From Methanomassiliicoccus sp. (GTDB lineage Archaea; Thermoplasmatota; Thermoplasmata; Methanomassiliicoccales; Methanomassiliicoccaceae), in assembly GCA_033485155.1 (NCBI GenBank), contig JAWQJJ010000011.1, positions 28,627 through 92,626 on the forward strand: a stretch of DNA of 64,000 nt, written 5' to 3'. Below are positions 42,633-51,681 of the stretch, piece by piece. The notes below the pieces were generated by a model. The model did no database searches and had not been told where the DNA came from. It worked only from the letters and a program-made list of their open reading frames with translations. Numbering within the stretch: the first letter of the stretch is position 1; the number at the start of each line of letters is the position of its first letter. The translations under genes were made by a program, and so were the position numbers.

Positions 42633-44048
42633 ATGAGCATGATCGAGGATGGATCTCCGCAGCCATCCGATGTGGGGGTGTTGACTGAAGCCCAGCATCG
42701 CAAGATGTTTAATGCGTTAGGGGAGTGTTTCGCGGTCTGCGAGCTGGTCCGGGACGAGCAGGGCAAGGTCGTGGATTTTCTTTCGACCGGAGTCATGACC
42801 GAGGCCGGTCCAGTTCACGATGGACGCATGCTGGAGGCGTGCACCCGAGTGGTCGAGAGCGGCGAGCCTGTGCGTCTGGAACAGCACAATGAAAACTCTG
42901 GTCGATGGCTTTGCATCAAGATCTATCATGTGGGAGTGGACCATTTCGCATGCATTTACAACGACATTACCGAACGGAAGCGTAAGAACGATGAACTGTT
43001 GTTCCAGGCCAAGCTTCTATTGAACGTGCATGATGCGATCGTGGCCACTGATGATGGCCTAAACGTCACCTATTGGAACAAAGCGGCTGAGGCCATGTTC
43101 GGCTGGACAGAGGCCGAGGCGCTGGACTGTCATTCTCGATGCATTCAGAAAATGGTATCCTCTGAGCAAGTGTTGATGAATGCACTGAAATTGCTAAGCG
43201 AGGGCAGGGAGTACGATAGGGAGCTAACCCTCACCCATAAGGATGGCCGGACCGTTTTCTGTCATTCCCGGACGACCGCTTTGATAGGTCCGCTCGGAGA
43301 GTTCGTGGGCACCGTATCGGCGATGAGAGATATCACTGAGTACAAGAAGGCCGAAGAAGCTCTGAAACGCTCCAATGCTGAGCTGCAGCATTACGCCTTC
43401 ATATCCTCCCACGATCTGAAGGAGCCGCTTCGGATGATCATAACTTACCTTGATCTTATCGAGAGAAGGTATGACGGCAAGGTCCTCGATGAAGCAGCGA
43501 AGGAATACATGCACTTCGCCATCGAAGGTGCAGAGCGCATGCGACAGATGATCGATGATCTGCTCACCTATGCGAGCATTGATCCCCAGAATATGGCATT
43601 GGAGCCCGTGGAGATGGACTATGTTTTGTTCGACTCTCTCCGGGGGTTGAAGAACATCATGGAGGCCAGTGGGGCTTCCGTGACCTACGATCCCCTGCCC
43701 CGCATTATGGCTGATAGGGGGCAAATGACCCAGGTTCTGGAGAACCTCATCAGCAACTCCATAAAATTCTGCAGTGAGGAAGTACCGACGATCCACATCT
43801 CTTCTGAACGGGGCGACGGTGAATGGATATTTACGGTCAAGGACAACGGCATCGGGATCGATCCCAGGTACGCCGATCATCTGTTCAAGATATTCAATCG
43901 CTTGCACGGGCGTGAGGAATACAACGGGTCCGGGATAGGCTTGGCCGTCGTTAAGAAGGTTATCGATTGCCGCGGAGGTAGGGTCTGGTTCGAGTCCGAA
44001 CTGGGCCACGGGACGACGTTCTTTTTCACAATCCCGCACGAGGGATAA
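42633..44048 (+). CDS. PAS-domain sensor histidine kinase
   Basis: This 471-residue cytoplasmic kinase has two PAS domains (about 20-112 and 122-238, ending YNDITERK and MRDITEYK), an HisKA with the phospho-His in SSHDLKEPLRMI, and an HATPase with NLISNSIKF, KDNGIGIDPRY and GSGIGLAVVKK. The ligands sensed are unknown. No response regulator is adjacent, unlike the larger hybrid kinase at 21963. The start ATG-AGC-ATG is preceded weakly by GGGGC. Confidence 0.92.
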   Translation: MSMIEDGSPQPSDVGVLTEAQHRKMFNALGECFAVCELVRDEQGKVVDFLSTGVMTEAGPVHDGRMLEACTRVVESGEPVRLEQHNENSGRWLCIKIYHVGVDHFACIYNDITERKRKNDELLFQAKLLLNVHDAIVATDDGLNVTYWNKAAEAMFGWTEAEALDCHSRCIQKMVSSEQVLMNALKLLSEGREYDRELTLTHKDGRTVFCHSRTTALIGPLGEFVGTVSAMRDITEYKKAEEALKRSNAELQHYAFISSHDLKEPLRMIITYLDLIERRYDGKVLDEAAKEYMHFAIEGAERMRQMIDDLLTYASIDPQNMALEPVEMDYVLFDSLRGLKNIMEASGASVTYDPLPRIMADRGQMTQVLENLISNSIKFCSEEVPTIHISSERGDGEWIFTVKDNGIGIDPRYADHLFKIFNRLHGREEYNGSGIGLAVVKKVIDCRGGRVWFESELGHGTTFFFTIPHEG

Positions 44049-44229
44049 TGTACCGGACTTGGTCCATAACTTGGGGGAGAGCACCAGGCATGCGACCGGT
44101 ACACATCCGTTATATGTTAGTCCGATCCTCAAGATGTCGCTCAGCCCTCGATACCATAATTTGTTGACAAGAAAGTCTTAAATCGAGCTTGGATGCTTGA
44201 TTCCAGAATGAGAGAATGAAGGGAGAGAC

Positions 44230-46602
44230 ATGTCTGATCGAGCCGATGTACCTGCCCGAGCTATTTTGCCAATTCCAGATCGGACCGACCATCATCTGGT
44301 GACCTACGACGCGAAAGACCCGGATACTGGGTTCCCGCCTGTGACACAGATCAGACCCCCCGCGGGGGCGCCCAATGTTCTTGTGATCATGCTCGATGAC
44401 GTGGGGTTTGGGGCCTCTAGCGCGTTCGGAGGGCCGTGCGAAACGCCGAACTTCGAGAAGTTGGCCCAGGGGGGCCTGCTTTACGACCGTTTCCACACCA
44501 CTGCCCTCTGCGCCCCCACCCGTCAGGCTTTGTTGACTGGTCGCAACCATCACTCGGTGGGGATGGGAATGATTACAGAGGCGGCGACCGCAGCCCCGGG
44601 CTATAATGCGATCAGACCGAACACAAAGGCGCCGGTCCCGTTGACACTCAGGTTGAACGGGTACTCGACTGCCCAGTTCGGAAAGTGTCACGAGGTGCCC
44701 CCTTGGCAGACATCGCCCATGGGCCCGTTCGACGCCTGGCCAGCTGGTGGAGGAGGCTTCGAGCACTTCTACGGATTCATCGGCGGGGAGACCAATCAAT
44801 GGAACCCCTCATTGTATCAGGGACTTACTCCGGTAGAACCTCCGAGGACTCCAGAGGAAGGCTATCACCTGACGGAGGACCTGACCGACCATGCGATCGC
44901 ATGGGTTCGCCAGCAGAAAGCCCTGATGCCCGACAAGCCCTTCTTCGTGTACTTCGCTCCTGGCGCGACCCACGCTCCTCACCACGTGCCGAAGGAGTGG
45001 ATCGAACGGTACAAGGGCAAGTTCGCTCACGGCTGGGACCGGCAGCGCGAACTGACTTTCGAGGAACAGAAGCGGCTGGGAGTCATTCCGCCGGAGGCCG
45101 AGCTGACCAAGAGGCCGCCGGAGATCCCCGCCTGGGACGAGATGCCGGCCGAGCTGAGGCCGGTGCTGGAGCGACAGATGGAGACCTACGCCGCCTTCCT
45201 GTCCCATACCGACCATCATGTCGGCAGATTGATCGATGCGATCGAGCAACTGGGCATTCTTGACGACACCCTGATCTTCGTCATCATCGGTGACAACGGC
45301 GCGTCGGCTGAAGGGACGTTGCAGGGATCGTTCAACGAGATGTCGAACTTCAACGGGATGGCGTCCCTGGAGACACCCGAGTTCATGCTCTCCAAGATGG
45401 AGGAGTTCGGCTCACCATCATCGTTTAACCACTACGCTGTTGGTTGGGCCTGGGCCATGGACTCGCCGTACCAGTGGACGAAGCAGGTGGCCTCACACTG
45501 GGGAGGCACGAGGAACGGAACGATCGTCCACTGGCCTAAGGGCATCAAAGATCAAGGAGGCCATCGTACGCAGTTCTGCCACATCATCGATGTCGCGCCT
45601 ACGATCCTGGAGGCGGCGGGGATACCGGAACCCATTTTCGTTAACGGGGTCCAGCAATCGCCGATGGAGGGTACCAGCATGATGTACTCGTTCAACTCGC
45701 CGGAGGAGCCGGAACGCCACGACGTGCAGTACTTCGAGATGGGCGGGAACCGCGGAATATATTACAAGGGATGGAGCGCCTGCACCAAGCACCGCACGCC
45801 TTGGATCCTTTTTGGCCAGAAGGCTGTAGCATTTGATGACGATGTCTGGGAGCTGTACGATGGTCCCAATGATTGGACGCAGGCCCATGATCTGTCCAAG
45901 GAGAGGCCGGAGATCCTGCACAAGCTGCAGCGTCAGTTCTTGATCGAGGCCACCAAGTACAACGTCATTCCCCTTGATGATCGGGGGACAGAGCGCATGG
46001 TCCCTGAGCTCGCTGGGCGGCCCACGCTGATCCGTGGTAACTCCCAGCTGTTTTTCCCCAGCATGGGGCGACTGTCTGAAAATTCGGTGATCAATATCAA
46101 AAATAAGTCCTTTGCCGTCACCGCCGAGATCGAAGTCACAGATGAGAAAGCGAACGGCGTCATCATCGCTCAGGGCGGAAGGTTCGGTGGTTGGAGCCTG
46201 TATGTCAAGCGTGGCAAACTGAGGTTCACATACAATCTGCTGGGCATCCAGGAGTTCTCGACCGAAGCGAAGGAGCCGATTTCGCAGGGAAAGCATCAGG
46301 TGCGGATGGAGTTCGCATACGATGGAGGGGGTGTGGCCAAGGGCGGTGAGGTCACGCTGTACTATGATGGCCAAGAGGCCGGCAGGGGTCGGGTCGGTGC
46401 CACCCAACTGGTCATCTTTTCGGCGGATGAGACCACCGACATCGGGAGCGAGACCGGCACGACAGTCACTACCGAGTATAGCACAAAGGACTGCAGATTC
46501 ACAGGCATCATCAGGTGGGTTCAATTGGATATCGGCAAGGACGATCACGATCACCTCATCAGCCCGGAGGAGCGCTTGAGAATCGCGATGGCACGGCAGT
46601 AG
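44230..46602 (+). CDS. Arylsulfatase
   Basis: The 790-residue enzyme has the sulfatase metal site LDDVGFG (about 55-61) and the formylglycine motif CAPTRQALLTGR with the converted Cys94. Later segments include APGATHAPHH and IGDNGASAEG, and a C-terminal beta domain is probably accessory. Cys-type sulfatases need an anaerobic radical-SAM maturase, which is not in this window. No signal peptide is present, so the enzyme may be cytoplasmic. Long bacterial-type arylsulfatases are rare in this group of archaea, so transfer is likely. Stop is TAG. Confidence 0.94.
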   Translation: MSDRADVPARAILPIPDRTDHHLVTYDAKDPDTGFPPVTQIRPPAGAPNVLVIMLDDVGFGASSAFGGPCETPNFEKLAQGGLLYDRFHTTALCAPTRQALLTGRNHHSVGMGMITEAATAAPGYNAIRPNTKAPVPLTLRLNGYSTAQFGKCHEVPPWQTSPMGPFDAWPAGGGGFEHFYGFIGGETNQWNPSLYQGLTPVEPPRTPEEGYHLTEDLTDHAIAWVRQQKALMPDKPFFVYFAPGATHAPHHVPKEWIERYKGKFAHGWDRQRELTFEEQKRLGVIPPEAELTKRPPEIPAWDEMPAELRPVLERQMETYAAFLSHTDHHVGRLIDAIEQLGILDDTLIFVIIGDNGASAEGTLQGSFNEMSNFNGMASLETPEFMLSKMEEFGSPSSFNHYAVGWAWAMDSPYQWTKQVASHWGGTRNGTIVHWPKGIKDQGGHRTQFCHIIDVAPTILEAAGIPEPIFVNGVQQSPMEGTSMMYSFNSPEEPERHDVQYFEMGGNRGIYYKGWSACTKHRTPWILFGQKAVAFDDDVWELYDGPNDWTQAHDLSKERPEILHKLQRQFLIEATKYNVIPLDDRGTERMVPELAGRPTLIRGNSQLFFPSMGRLSENSVINIKNKSFAVTAEIEVTDEKANGVIIAQGGRFGGWSLYVKRGKLRFTYNLLGIQEFSTEAKEPISQGKHQVRMEFAYDGGGVAKGGEVTLYYDGQEAGRGRVGATQLVIFSADETTDIGSETGTTVTTEYSTKDCRFTGIIRWVQLDIGKDDHDHLISPEERLRIAMARQ

Positions 46603-46874
46603 AAAGCGGTTCGGGAAAGCGGTCCGCCGCATCGGTCCGACCTCCTGACGGGGGTCGAACGCTTCAGGCCCATCGATGCCCATTGAGTACCAGATGATCG
46701 GCCTTGAATATCGATTAGGCGTCGAGGGGGCTCCCAGATCCCGTACGCGATTTCGGAGCGCAATGGTCCATCTACCAACCTATGTCAACGAGGAGGGGCG
46801 CCACAAGATACGCTATCCTCGTCTGCTCTCTGTTGGAAACGGATAATATCGATTACGCGCTTAGGGTGCAGGGC

Positions 46875-47384
46875 ATGCTCGGCGATATCAGCATTCAGGA
46901 ACTCACCGTTCGTCATGTGGAGGCTAATGATCTGAACAAGGAGGCGATGCAAAGGATCGATCGCTCGGCGTTCGGGGACGATCTGCTGAACATTTGGTCC
47001 TTGACGCCTTTTCTCAGGCATGGTCACGTTCTCGGCCTTTTTTTAAATGAATCCATGAAGGGATTCGTCATCCTGATCAAGGATTGGGATGAGCCATCCC
47101 ATGCGCATATCGCGGAGATGGCGATAGACAAGGACAGCCAGGGAAGAGGTTATGGTAGTCATCTCCTCACCAATGCGTTGTCGTACCTCAAGATGATCGG
47201 CATATCCTCAGTCTCATTGACCGTCGATCCCAACAATGTCAGGGCCCTGCACCTCTATCGCGATAAGTGTGGCTTTAAATTTGTCGAGTATCGAAGGAAC
47301 GAGTACGGAGAGGGCCGCGATCGACTTTATCTGAGACTCAATCTCTGCAATCTGGTAAAGAGCAGGCCGAATGAGATGCGATAA
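46875..47384 (+). CDS. GNAT-family N-acetyltransferase (RimI-like)
   Basis: This 169-residue acetyltransferase has the acetyl-CoA motif QGRGYGSHLL and the C-terminal pattern PNNVRALHLYRDKCGFKFVE typical of RimI-like enzymes acting on peptide N-termini or small amines. The ATG at 46875 is preceded by AGGGTGCAGGGC; a longer in-frame start at 46782 adds an unconserved leader. The substrate is unknown. The downstream small gene begins 130 bp later. Confidence 0.85.
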   Translation: MLGDISIQELTVRHVEANDLNKEAMQRIDRSAFGDDLLNIWSLTPFLRHGHVLGLFLNESMKGFVILIKDWDEPSHAHIAEMAIDKDSQGRGYGSHLLTNALSYLKMIGISSVSLTVDPNNVRALHLYRDKCGFKFVEYRRNEYGEGRDRLYLRLNLCNLVKSRPNEMR

Positions 47385-47514
47385 GCGAGGCCAGATCAAC
47401 ATTTCTACTATCTATTTCATTAATGCGTCCCTTGGGAGAATCTCGACCATCCCCCTGTTTGGCTGGCGATGTCCCTTGACGCAATGCGTAAATAGGCATC
47501 AGAGGCTGAGACCA

Positions 47515-47781
47515 ATGAAGACGATGAAGATCAACTATGAGTGCGAGATGAAAGAGTTCCCGACAGAAGCCAACCGAGCGAGCTATATCTATGGATACGA
47601 GCAGGGCGCCCACAGGATGTTCATGGGGGAGAAGACAGAAAAGCGCATGGACGTCGAGCTCGGGGATGTCGCCAGAGCTGCCCAGAGAGATGGCGAACGT
47701 GAACTTTGGTATCACCGGGGCGAGTGGGACGGCATCAACTCCGCCTTTCCCGCCGAGATCCGCCGCCAGAGGACGTTCTGA
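47515..47781 (+). CDS. Small hypothetical protein
   Basis: This 88-residue charged protein starts MKTMKINYECEMKEF and contains ASYIYGYEQGAHRMFMGEKT, then RDGERELWYHRGEWDGI. A TATA-like GTAAATAGG about 25 bp upstream makes the ATG near-leaderless. No family is recognised. Confidence 0.6.
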   Translation: MKTMKINYECEMKEFPTEANRASYIYGYEQGAHRMFMGEKTEKRMDVELGDVARAAQRDGERELWYHRGEWDGINSAFPAEIRRQRTF

Positions 47782-48861
47782 GAAGCGCGCCACCTCATGT
47801 GATGGAGCGGGGCCGATCAGTACATATTCTACATACTTCACCTTACAAAATAGACGATGAATATTTGGCTTAGGATGGGTATGCATTAATTACATCCGAA
47901 AGCATCGTGTCCCCGCTGGGGGGCTGCCTGAACGGCAAGCGAGTTGCTTTCGAGGTGTTAACGTTGTTTTGATCGGCCGCTCATCGATCGAACCCGGTGC
48001 GTTGCGGGAAGAACGTGACGGCAAGATCCTGGGCTTGGTGCATCGCCTATGTACCCAGGACCGTCGACTGGGCAGGGGAAGCGCTGGTCAAAGGGCAATC
48101 TTGCGCGTTTTACCAGTGCATCTTGATTGATGACTTCGCGATATGAGGGCATGTTCTCCGATGGTGGAGGCTGGTGAATGAGATAGCGAGCTATACCATT
48201 GCCGGACCGGCGATGGAAAGCGATCTGATGACGAGGGACGCGATGGGGCCGGTAACTGCCTCCCGCTCGTGAGGCCTCGGCATTTATTGTAGCATGGTCC
48301 ATTTTTGTACACAAATGTAGAAAACATGCCTCATTTCTGCATCGTAGCGTATAATTCTTATACTGTCATGATAAGCTTCAAATAATGTTGTAATATCACG
48401 CAATTGGTAGAGGCTCAGTCTCCAACTTCCCCACCATTAGTTCTAAACTGGGCCTCTATCACCCCTTATCCATTCTTCCTTACCCGCATGATGCGCTCCC
48501 GATCCGATCATCCAGGAGGCTCCAGAGGTGCGTATTGCAAGCATTTAAAGGACCTCCGGATCGAACGTACCAATGATCTTGGCCTTGGTGACCTGAAGTT
48601 TCGACGTATGTTTGAAGTTTGGCCACTTGAGAGATCGTAAGTCCTGCCAGTGCATGGGTCTACCTAGTAAGGCATCGAGGCATGAGCATGATGTTGCCCC
48701 TGCATCCATCGTAATACAGCGCCTCACCGCGCGGAACAGGAACATGCCGCATAGTCAGGGGCAATATCTCGATTTCAATGGTTCTACGATTCTATTCTTA
48801 TCATTTATTATACTAGAGAAAATTATTTACATGCTGCCGCGCAAGGGGTAGCTCGATAGAG
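47782..48861. other. Long intergenic region with one strong hairpin
   Basis: Over 1 kb with no convincing gene; frames on both strands have poor composition and no ribosome sites. It contains the hairpin at 48406-48460. It may include decayed sequence. Confidence 0.45.
48406..48460 (+). ncRNA. Candidate structured RNA or hairpin element, locus D
   Basis: GGTAGAGGCTCAG (48406-48418) pairs with CTGGGCCTCTATC (48448-48460) over 13 bp, counting two G-U pairs, around a 29-nt pyrimidine-rich loop TCTCCAACTTCCCC and onward. A TATA-like AAATAATG lies about 23 bp before it. The pairing with G-U wobbles suits an RNA. Its stem sequence does not match loci A-C. Confidence 0.4.
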
Positions 48862-49626
48862 ATGACGCTACGAAAACGCTTGAACAAGATGATCACGGGG
48901 ATGCCTTTCGAAAGGTCGGTGAGGAACTTTTACAGCCTGGTCTACAGCTACTACACTCACAATCCCAACTTTTACTATGATCGACAGGCGCACAAGATCA
49001 TGTCCCGGGTGCTGGGCAAGAACTCCAACTGCATAGACATCGGCGCCAACGAAGGTATGATCCTCAAGGATATGCTGAAGTTCGCCCCCCGGGGGGAGCA
49101 CATGGCCATCGAGCCCATTCCCGACCTTGCAGACCGCCTGACACAAAGGTATCCACAAGTGGAGGTGCACAAGTGCGCGCTTTCCAATGCTTGCGGGACC
49201 TCCTCCTTCCAACTGGTCACCAACAACCCCGGGTACTCCGGGCTCCGCCGGCGGCACTATGACTTTGGAAAGCCGGAGATCAAGGAGATCACCGTGCGGA
49301 CGAAGACCATGGATGAAGTCTATCCTGAGGGGCGCTCGTTGGATTTCGTCAAGATCGATGTCGAGGGGGCGGAGTACCTGGTGCTCGAAGGTGGCAAGGA
49401 AACCCTGAAACGCAACCAGCCATACATCGTTTTCGAGCATGGGCGCGGAGCAGCCGAATTCTACGACGTCCGTCCCGAGCAGGTCTATGACCTGCTGGTC
49501 GATGAGATAGGTCTTCAGGTCTCGGTGATGAAGGACTGGCTGGATGGTAAGCCCTCCCTGAGCAAGGCGGACTTCGTGGACCAGTTCGAGCAGGTCACCA
49601 ACTATTACTTCCTTGCCCACCCCTGA
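48862..49626 (+). CDS. FkbM-family SAM-dependent methyltransferase
   Basis: This 254-residue protein has the Rossmann SAM motif CIDIGANEGMI, an acidic AIEPIP, LDFVKIDVEGAEYLVLEG, typical of the FkbM family, and a C-terminal region with VFEHGRG. These enzymes often methylate sugar hydroxyls in glycans. The first 40 residues are basic and aromatic and may bind membrane or glycan. No glycosyltransferase gene is adjacent. Confidence 0.9.
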   Translation: MTLRKRLNKMITGMPFERSVRNFYSLVYSYYTHNPNFYYDRQAHKIMSRVLGKNSNCIDIGANEGMILKDMLKFAPRGEHMAIEPIPDLADRLTQRYPQVEVHKCALSNACGTSSFQLVTNNPGYSGLRRRHYDFGKPEIKEITVRTKTMDEVYPEGRSLDFVKIDVEGAEYLVLEGGKETLKRNQPYIVFEHGRGAAEFYDVRPEQVYDLLVDEIGLQVSVMKDWLDGKPSLSKADFVDQFEQVTNYYFLAHP

Positions 49627-50020
49627 ACGATCTCTCGGAGATACTGTCCCTTAGGCGCCATGGGCCTCCTTCGAGAACGCAGTGGTGATCGAGACCCAGG
49701 GCGGAATACCCTCACTCACGATGCTCGAGTATTGCCGCCTCTTAGCTGCCTTGGCAGTTAGCAAAGCGACGCTTTGCCTAATTTCGGGAATGATTGGGTT
49801 CAGGTTCGAAGGGGACTGATGGCATCGTCTTCTCCGGGTGACCTCGTCGGCCTACCAGCCGCTTGTTCGAACATCACGACCATGCGGCTATCGAGTGGTG
49901 ATGCCTCTTATCCGTCAGAATATCGAACGACAAGGTATGGACTGGAAACTACTCATTATTTTTAGTAAACGCTATATACATACCTCATTTAGCTTCGAGA
50001 GTGGTCTGGGAGTGGTGTGA
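49627..50020. other. Intergenic region with two adjacent palindromes
   Basis: About 390 bp with no gene. CTGCCTTGGCAG (49746-49757) and TTAGCAAAGC-GAC-GCTTTGCCTAA (49758-49781, one bulged C) lie back to back. A TATA-like CTATATACAT at about 49971-49980 precedes the next gene. Confidence 0.45.
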
Positions 50021-50314
50021 TTGTCACAGGGCGAAGGTATGAACATTGGTGGCCTCGAGACCAGACGGGCGCATCAGAGGCATGAACGGATCGGACTGTT
50101 CATCGAGATGCTGCTGCGCAAGCATGGAAAGATGACGGCACGTCAGCTCGTCACTCAGTACATTGATGAGAAGTGGCCGTTCGGCACGATGAAGCCCCGG
50201 GTAGACGCCAATCAGGTGAGCAAGCTGATCAAGCAACGCCCCAATATCGTCGCCGAGCGCAAGGGGAATCTGCTGGCATATAGCTTAAAGGAGCTCGTGT
50301 GCATGATAAGGTGA
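50021..50314 (+). CDS. Small HTH-like DNA-binding protein
   Basis: This 97-residue basic protein from TTG 50021 (or ATG 50039) has a helical region HERIGLFIEMLLRKHGKMTA, then RQLVTQYIDEKW, and DANQVSKLIKQRPNI followed by KGNLLAYSLKELV, which reads like a winged helix. A TATA box sits about 45 bp upstream. Function is unknown. A small hairpin, CGAACTTTACCGTTCG, follows its stop. Confidence 0.6.
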   Translation: MSQGEGMNIGGLETRRAHQRHERIGLFIEMLLRKHGKMTARQLVTQYIDEKWPFGTMKPRVDANQVSKLIKQRPNIVAERKGNLLAYSLKELVCMIR

Positions 50315-50624
50315 GCGAACTTTACCGTTCGTGATCTGACCTGAATACAAATCCTTCGTGTTGAATGCCAGCTTTGAATGAACAGCGTCCGCTCGTTATG
50401 ACTGGCCAACCCGTATGGCGTTGAGGATCGACTCTGACCTTTTAATAATTCCAAGGGGATGGTTTCCCGCTTTCGGCCCTACGGGCAAGCCGTTGAACCG
50501 AGAAATCCAGCATTCCGACCTGCGCCCGATTGTGCGGCGTCACTCTTACCTTGAGATCAATTTCTCCCCGGTGCTAGGATCCTCGACATGGCCAGTTCTT
50601 GAAGGCGACATATGATGTGGGATC
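50315..50624. other. Intergenic region, no confident gene
   Basis: About 310 bp between convergent genes. It starts with the CGAAC/GTTCG hairpin. A plus-strand frame (50415-50615) has no ribosome site and no recognisable similarity. Confidence 0.35.
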
Positions 50625-51017
50625 TCAGAGGATGCTCCGTGGGATCTTGGCGAAGAGCTCCCTCCATGAGATAAAACCGATCATCTTGCCGCTCTTGTCG
50701 ACCACCGGAAGACGGCGGACGTTCTTATCGTTCATGATGCTGAGAGCCTCGGAGACCTTCATGTCCTCGGGGACGGTAAGAACGGGAGAGCTCATGACCT
50801 CGGAGACCTTGAGGTGCAGGAAAGTGGGCTGGTTGGTCATGGTGTGACGAAGCACATCCCTCTCGGTGAATATGCCGACGACCTTGTCCTTGTCATCTAG
50901 TACGACCACGCTTCCCTGGTCGCTTTCCACCATCAGCTCAATAGCGCTTTGAACGGAGTCTTCCAGAGATACTATCTCCTTCTTTTGCCTCATGTAGTCT
51001 TTTACCAGAGCGGCCAT
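50625..51017 (-). CDS. Tandem CBS-domain protein
   Basis: This 130-residue protein has two CBS domains: the first around DYMRQKKEIVSLEDSVQSAI and GSVVVLDDKDKVVGIFTERD, the second around SEVMSSPVLTVPEDMKVSEA and RRLPVVDKSGKMIGFISWRE. Standalone CBS pairs bind adenine nucleotides and act as energy sensors. It is divergent from the GYD-domain gene across a region with repeated operator-like motifs, and a TATA-like element places transcription start just inside an inverted repeat. Confidence 0.92.
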   Translation of the reverse strand: MAALVKDYMRQKKEIVSLEDSVQSAIELMVESDQGSVVVLDDKDKVVGIFTERDVLRHTMTNQPTFLHLKVSEVMSSPVLTVPEDMKVSEALSIMNDKNVRRLPVVDKSGKMIGFISWRELFAKIPRSIL

Positions 51018-51036
51018 CTTCTATTACCTTCCCGAA

Positions 51037-51059
51037 CAATCATTATGCAATAACGATTG
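51037..51059. promoter_or_regulatory. Inverted repeat in CBS/GYD intergenic region
   Basis: CAATC-A-TTAT-GCA-ATAA-C-GATTG is a 23-bp imperfect palindrome lying between the CBS gene TATA element (about 51060-51070) and its expected start. The half-site CAATCATTAT recurs exactly at 51122-51131, near the GYD promoter. A shared regulator is a natural guess. Confidence 0.5.
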
Positions 51060-51166
51060 ATAAATAAATTGGTCTGAACTATCATTTTCATAACTCCAGG
51101 CGAACATGATCGGACGATTAGCAATCATTATCATCCGTCGGTGACCGTATCTGATCGGTGATGAAA

Positions 51167-51451
51167 ATGCCCGAGTACGTCGTACTGTCGCGGCTCACGG
51201 CTGAAGGGAGGAAGACCTTGAGCACCAACCCGGATCGACTGCTGGAAGTGAATGAGGAAATCAGCAAGATGGGAGCGAAGGTAATGAGGCAATACGCTCT
51301 CCTGGGCAAGTATGATTTCCTGACCATCCTCGAAGCGCCGGACAACGAGACGATGGCGAAGATAATGGTCCAGCTGGGCGCAAGGGGGAGCCTGGAGACA
51401 GTGACCTTCGCCGCCATGAACATCGACGATTTTCTCGCATCGTTAAAGTAG
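51167..51451 (+). CDS. GYD-domain protein
   Basis: This 94-residue protein, MPEYVVLSRLTAEGRKTLST and onward with GKYDFLTILEAPDNETMAKI, is a dimeric ferredoxin-like-fold GYD domain, found widely and uncharacterised. The ATG at 51167 is spaced properly from CGGTGA; GTG and ATG starts two and three codons upstream are possible. Stop is TAG. It is divergent from the CBS gene. Confidence 0.83.
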   Translation: MPEYVVLSRLTAEGRKTLSTNPDRLLEVNEEISKMGAKVMRQYALLGKYDFLTILEAPDNETMAKIMVQLGARGSLETVTFAAMNIDDFLASLK

Positions 51452-51681
51452 CCCATAGCCTGCGTCTCCGCACCTCGAGCGGACGAGGGGGATCGTGAGG
51501 CAAGGTTAGATCATCCGCCATCTATGCGGGGGAGGCGATCGCGTCGAGCGGCTTCGACCGCACAGCAGAACGTCAGGTCCGAATGGGAGGACGCCTAGGC
51601 GGTGCGGAATATGGCGGGCTACCATTTCTGGACTGACCGAGCAGCACAGCCTTATAAGGCATCGGTTCAACAATAGATTAT

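Noticed and set aside
48404..48851. Short plus-strand frames in the 48-kb intergenic region
   Set aside because: Poor composition, no ribosome-binding site, and the first overlaps the 48406-48460 hairpin.
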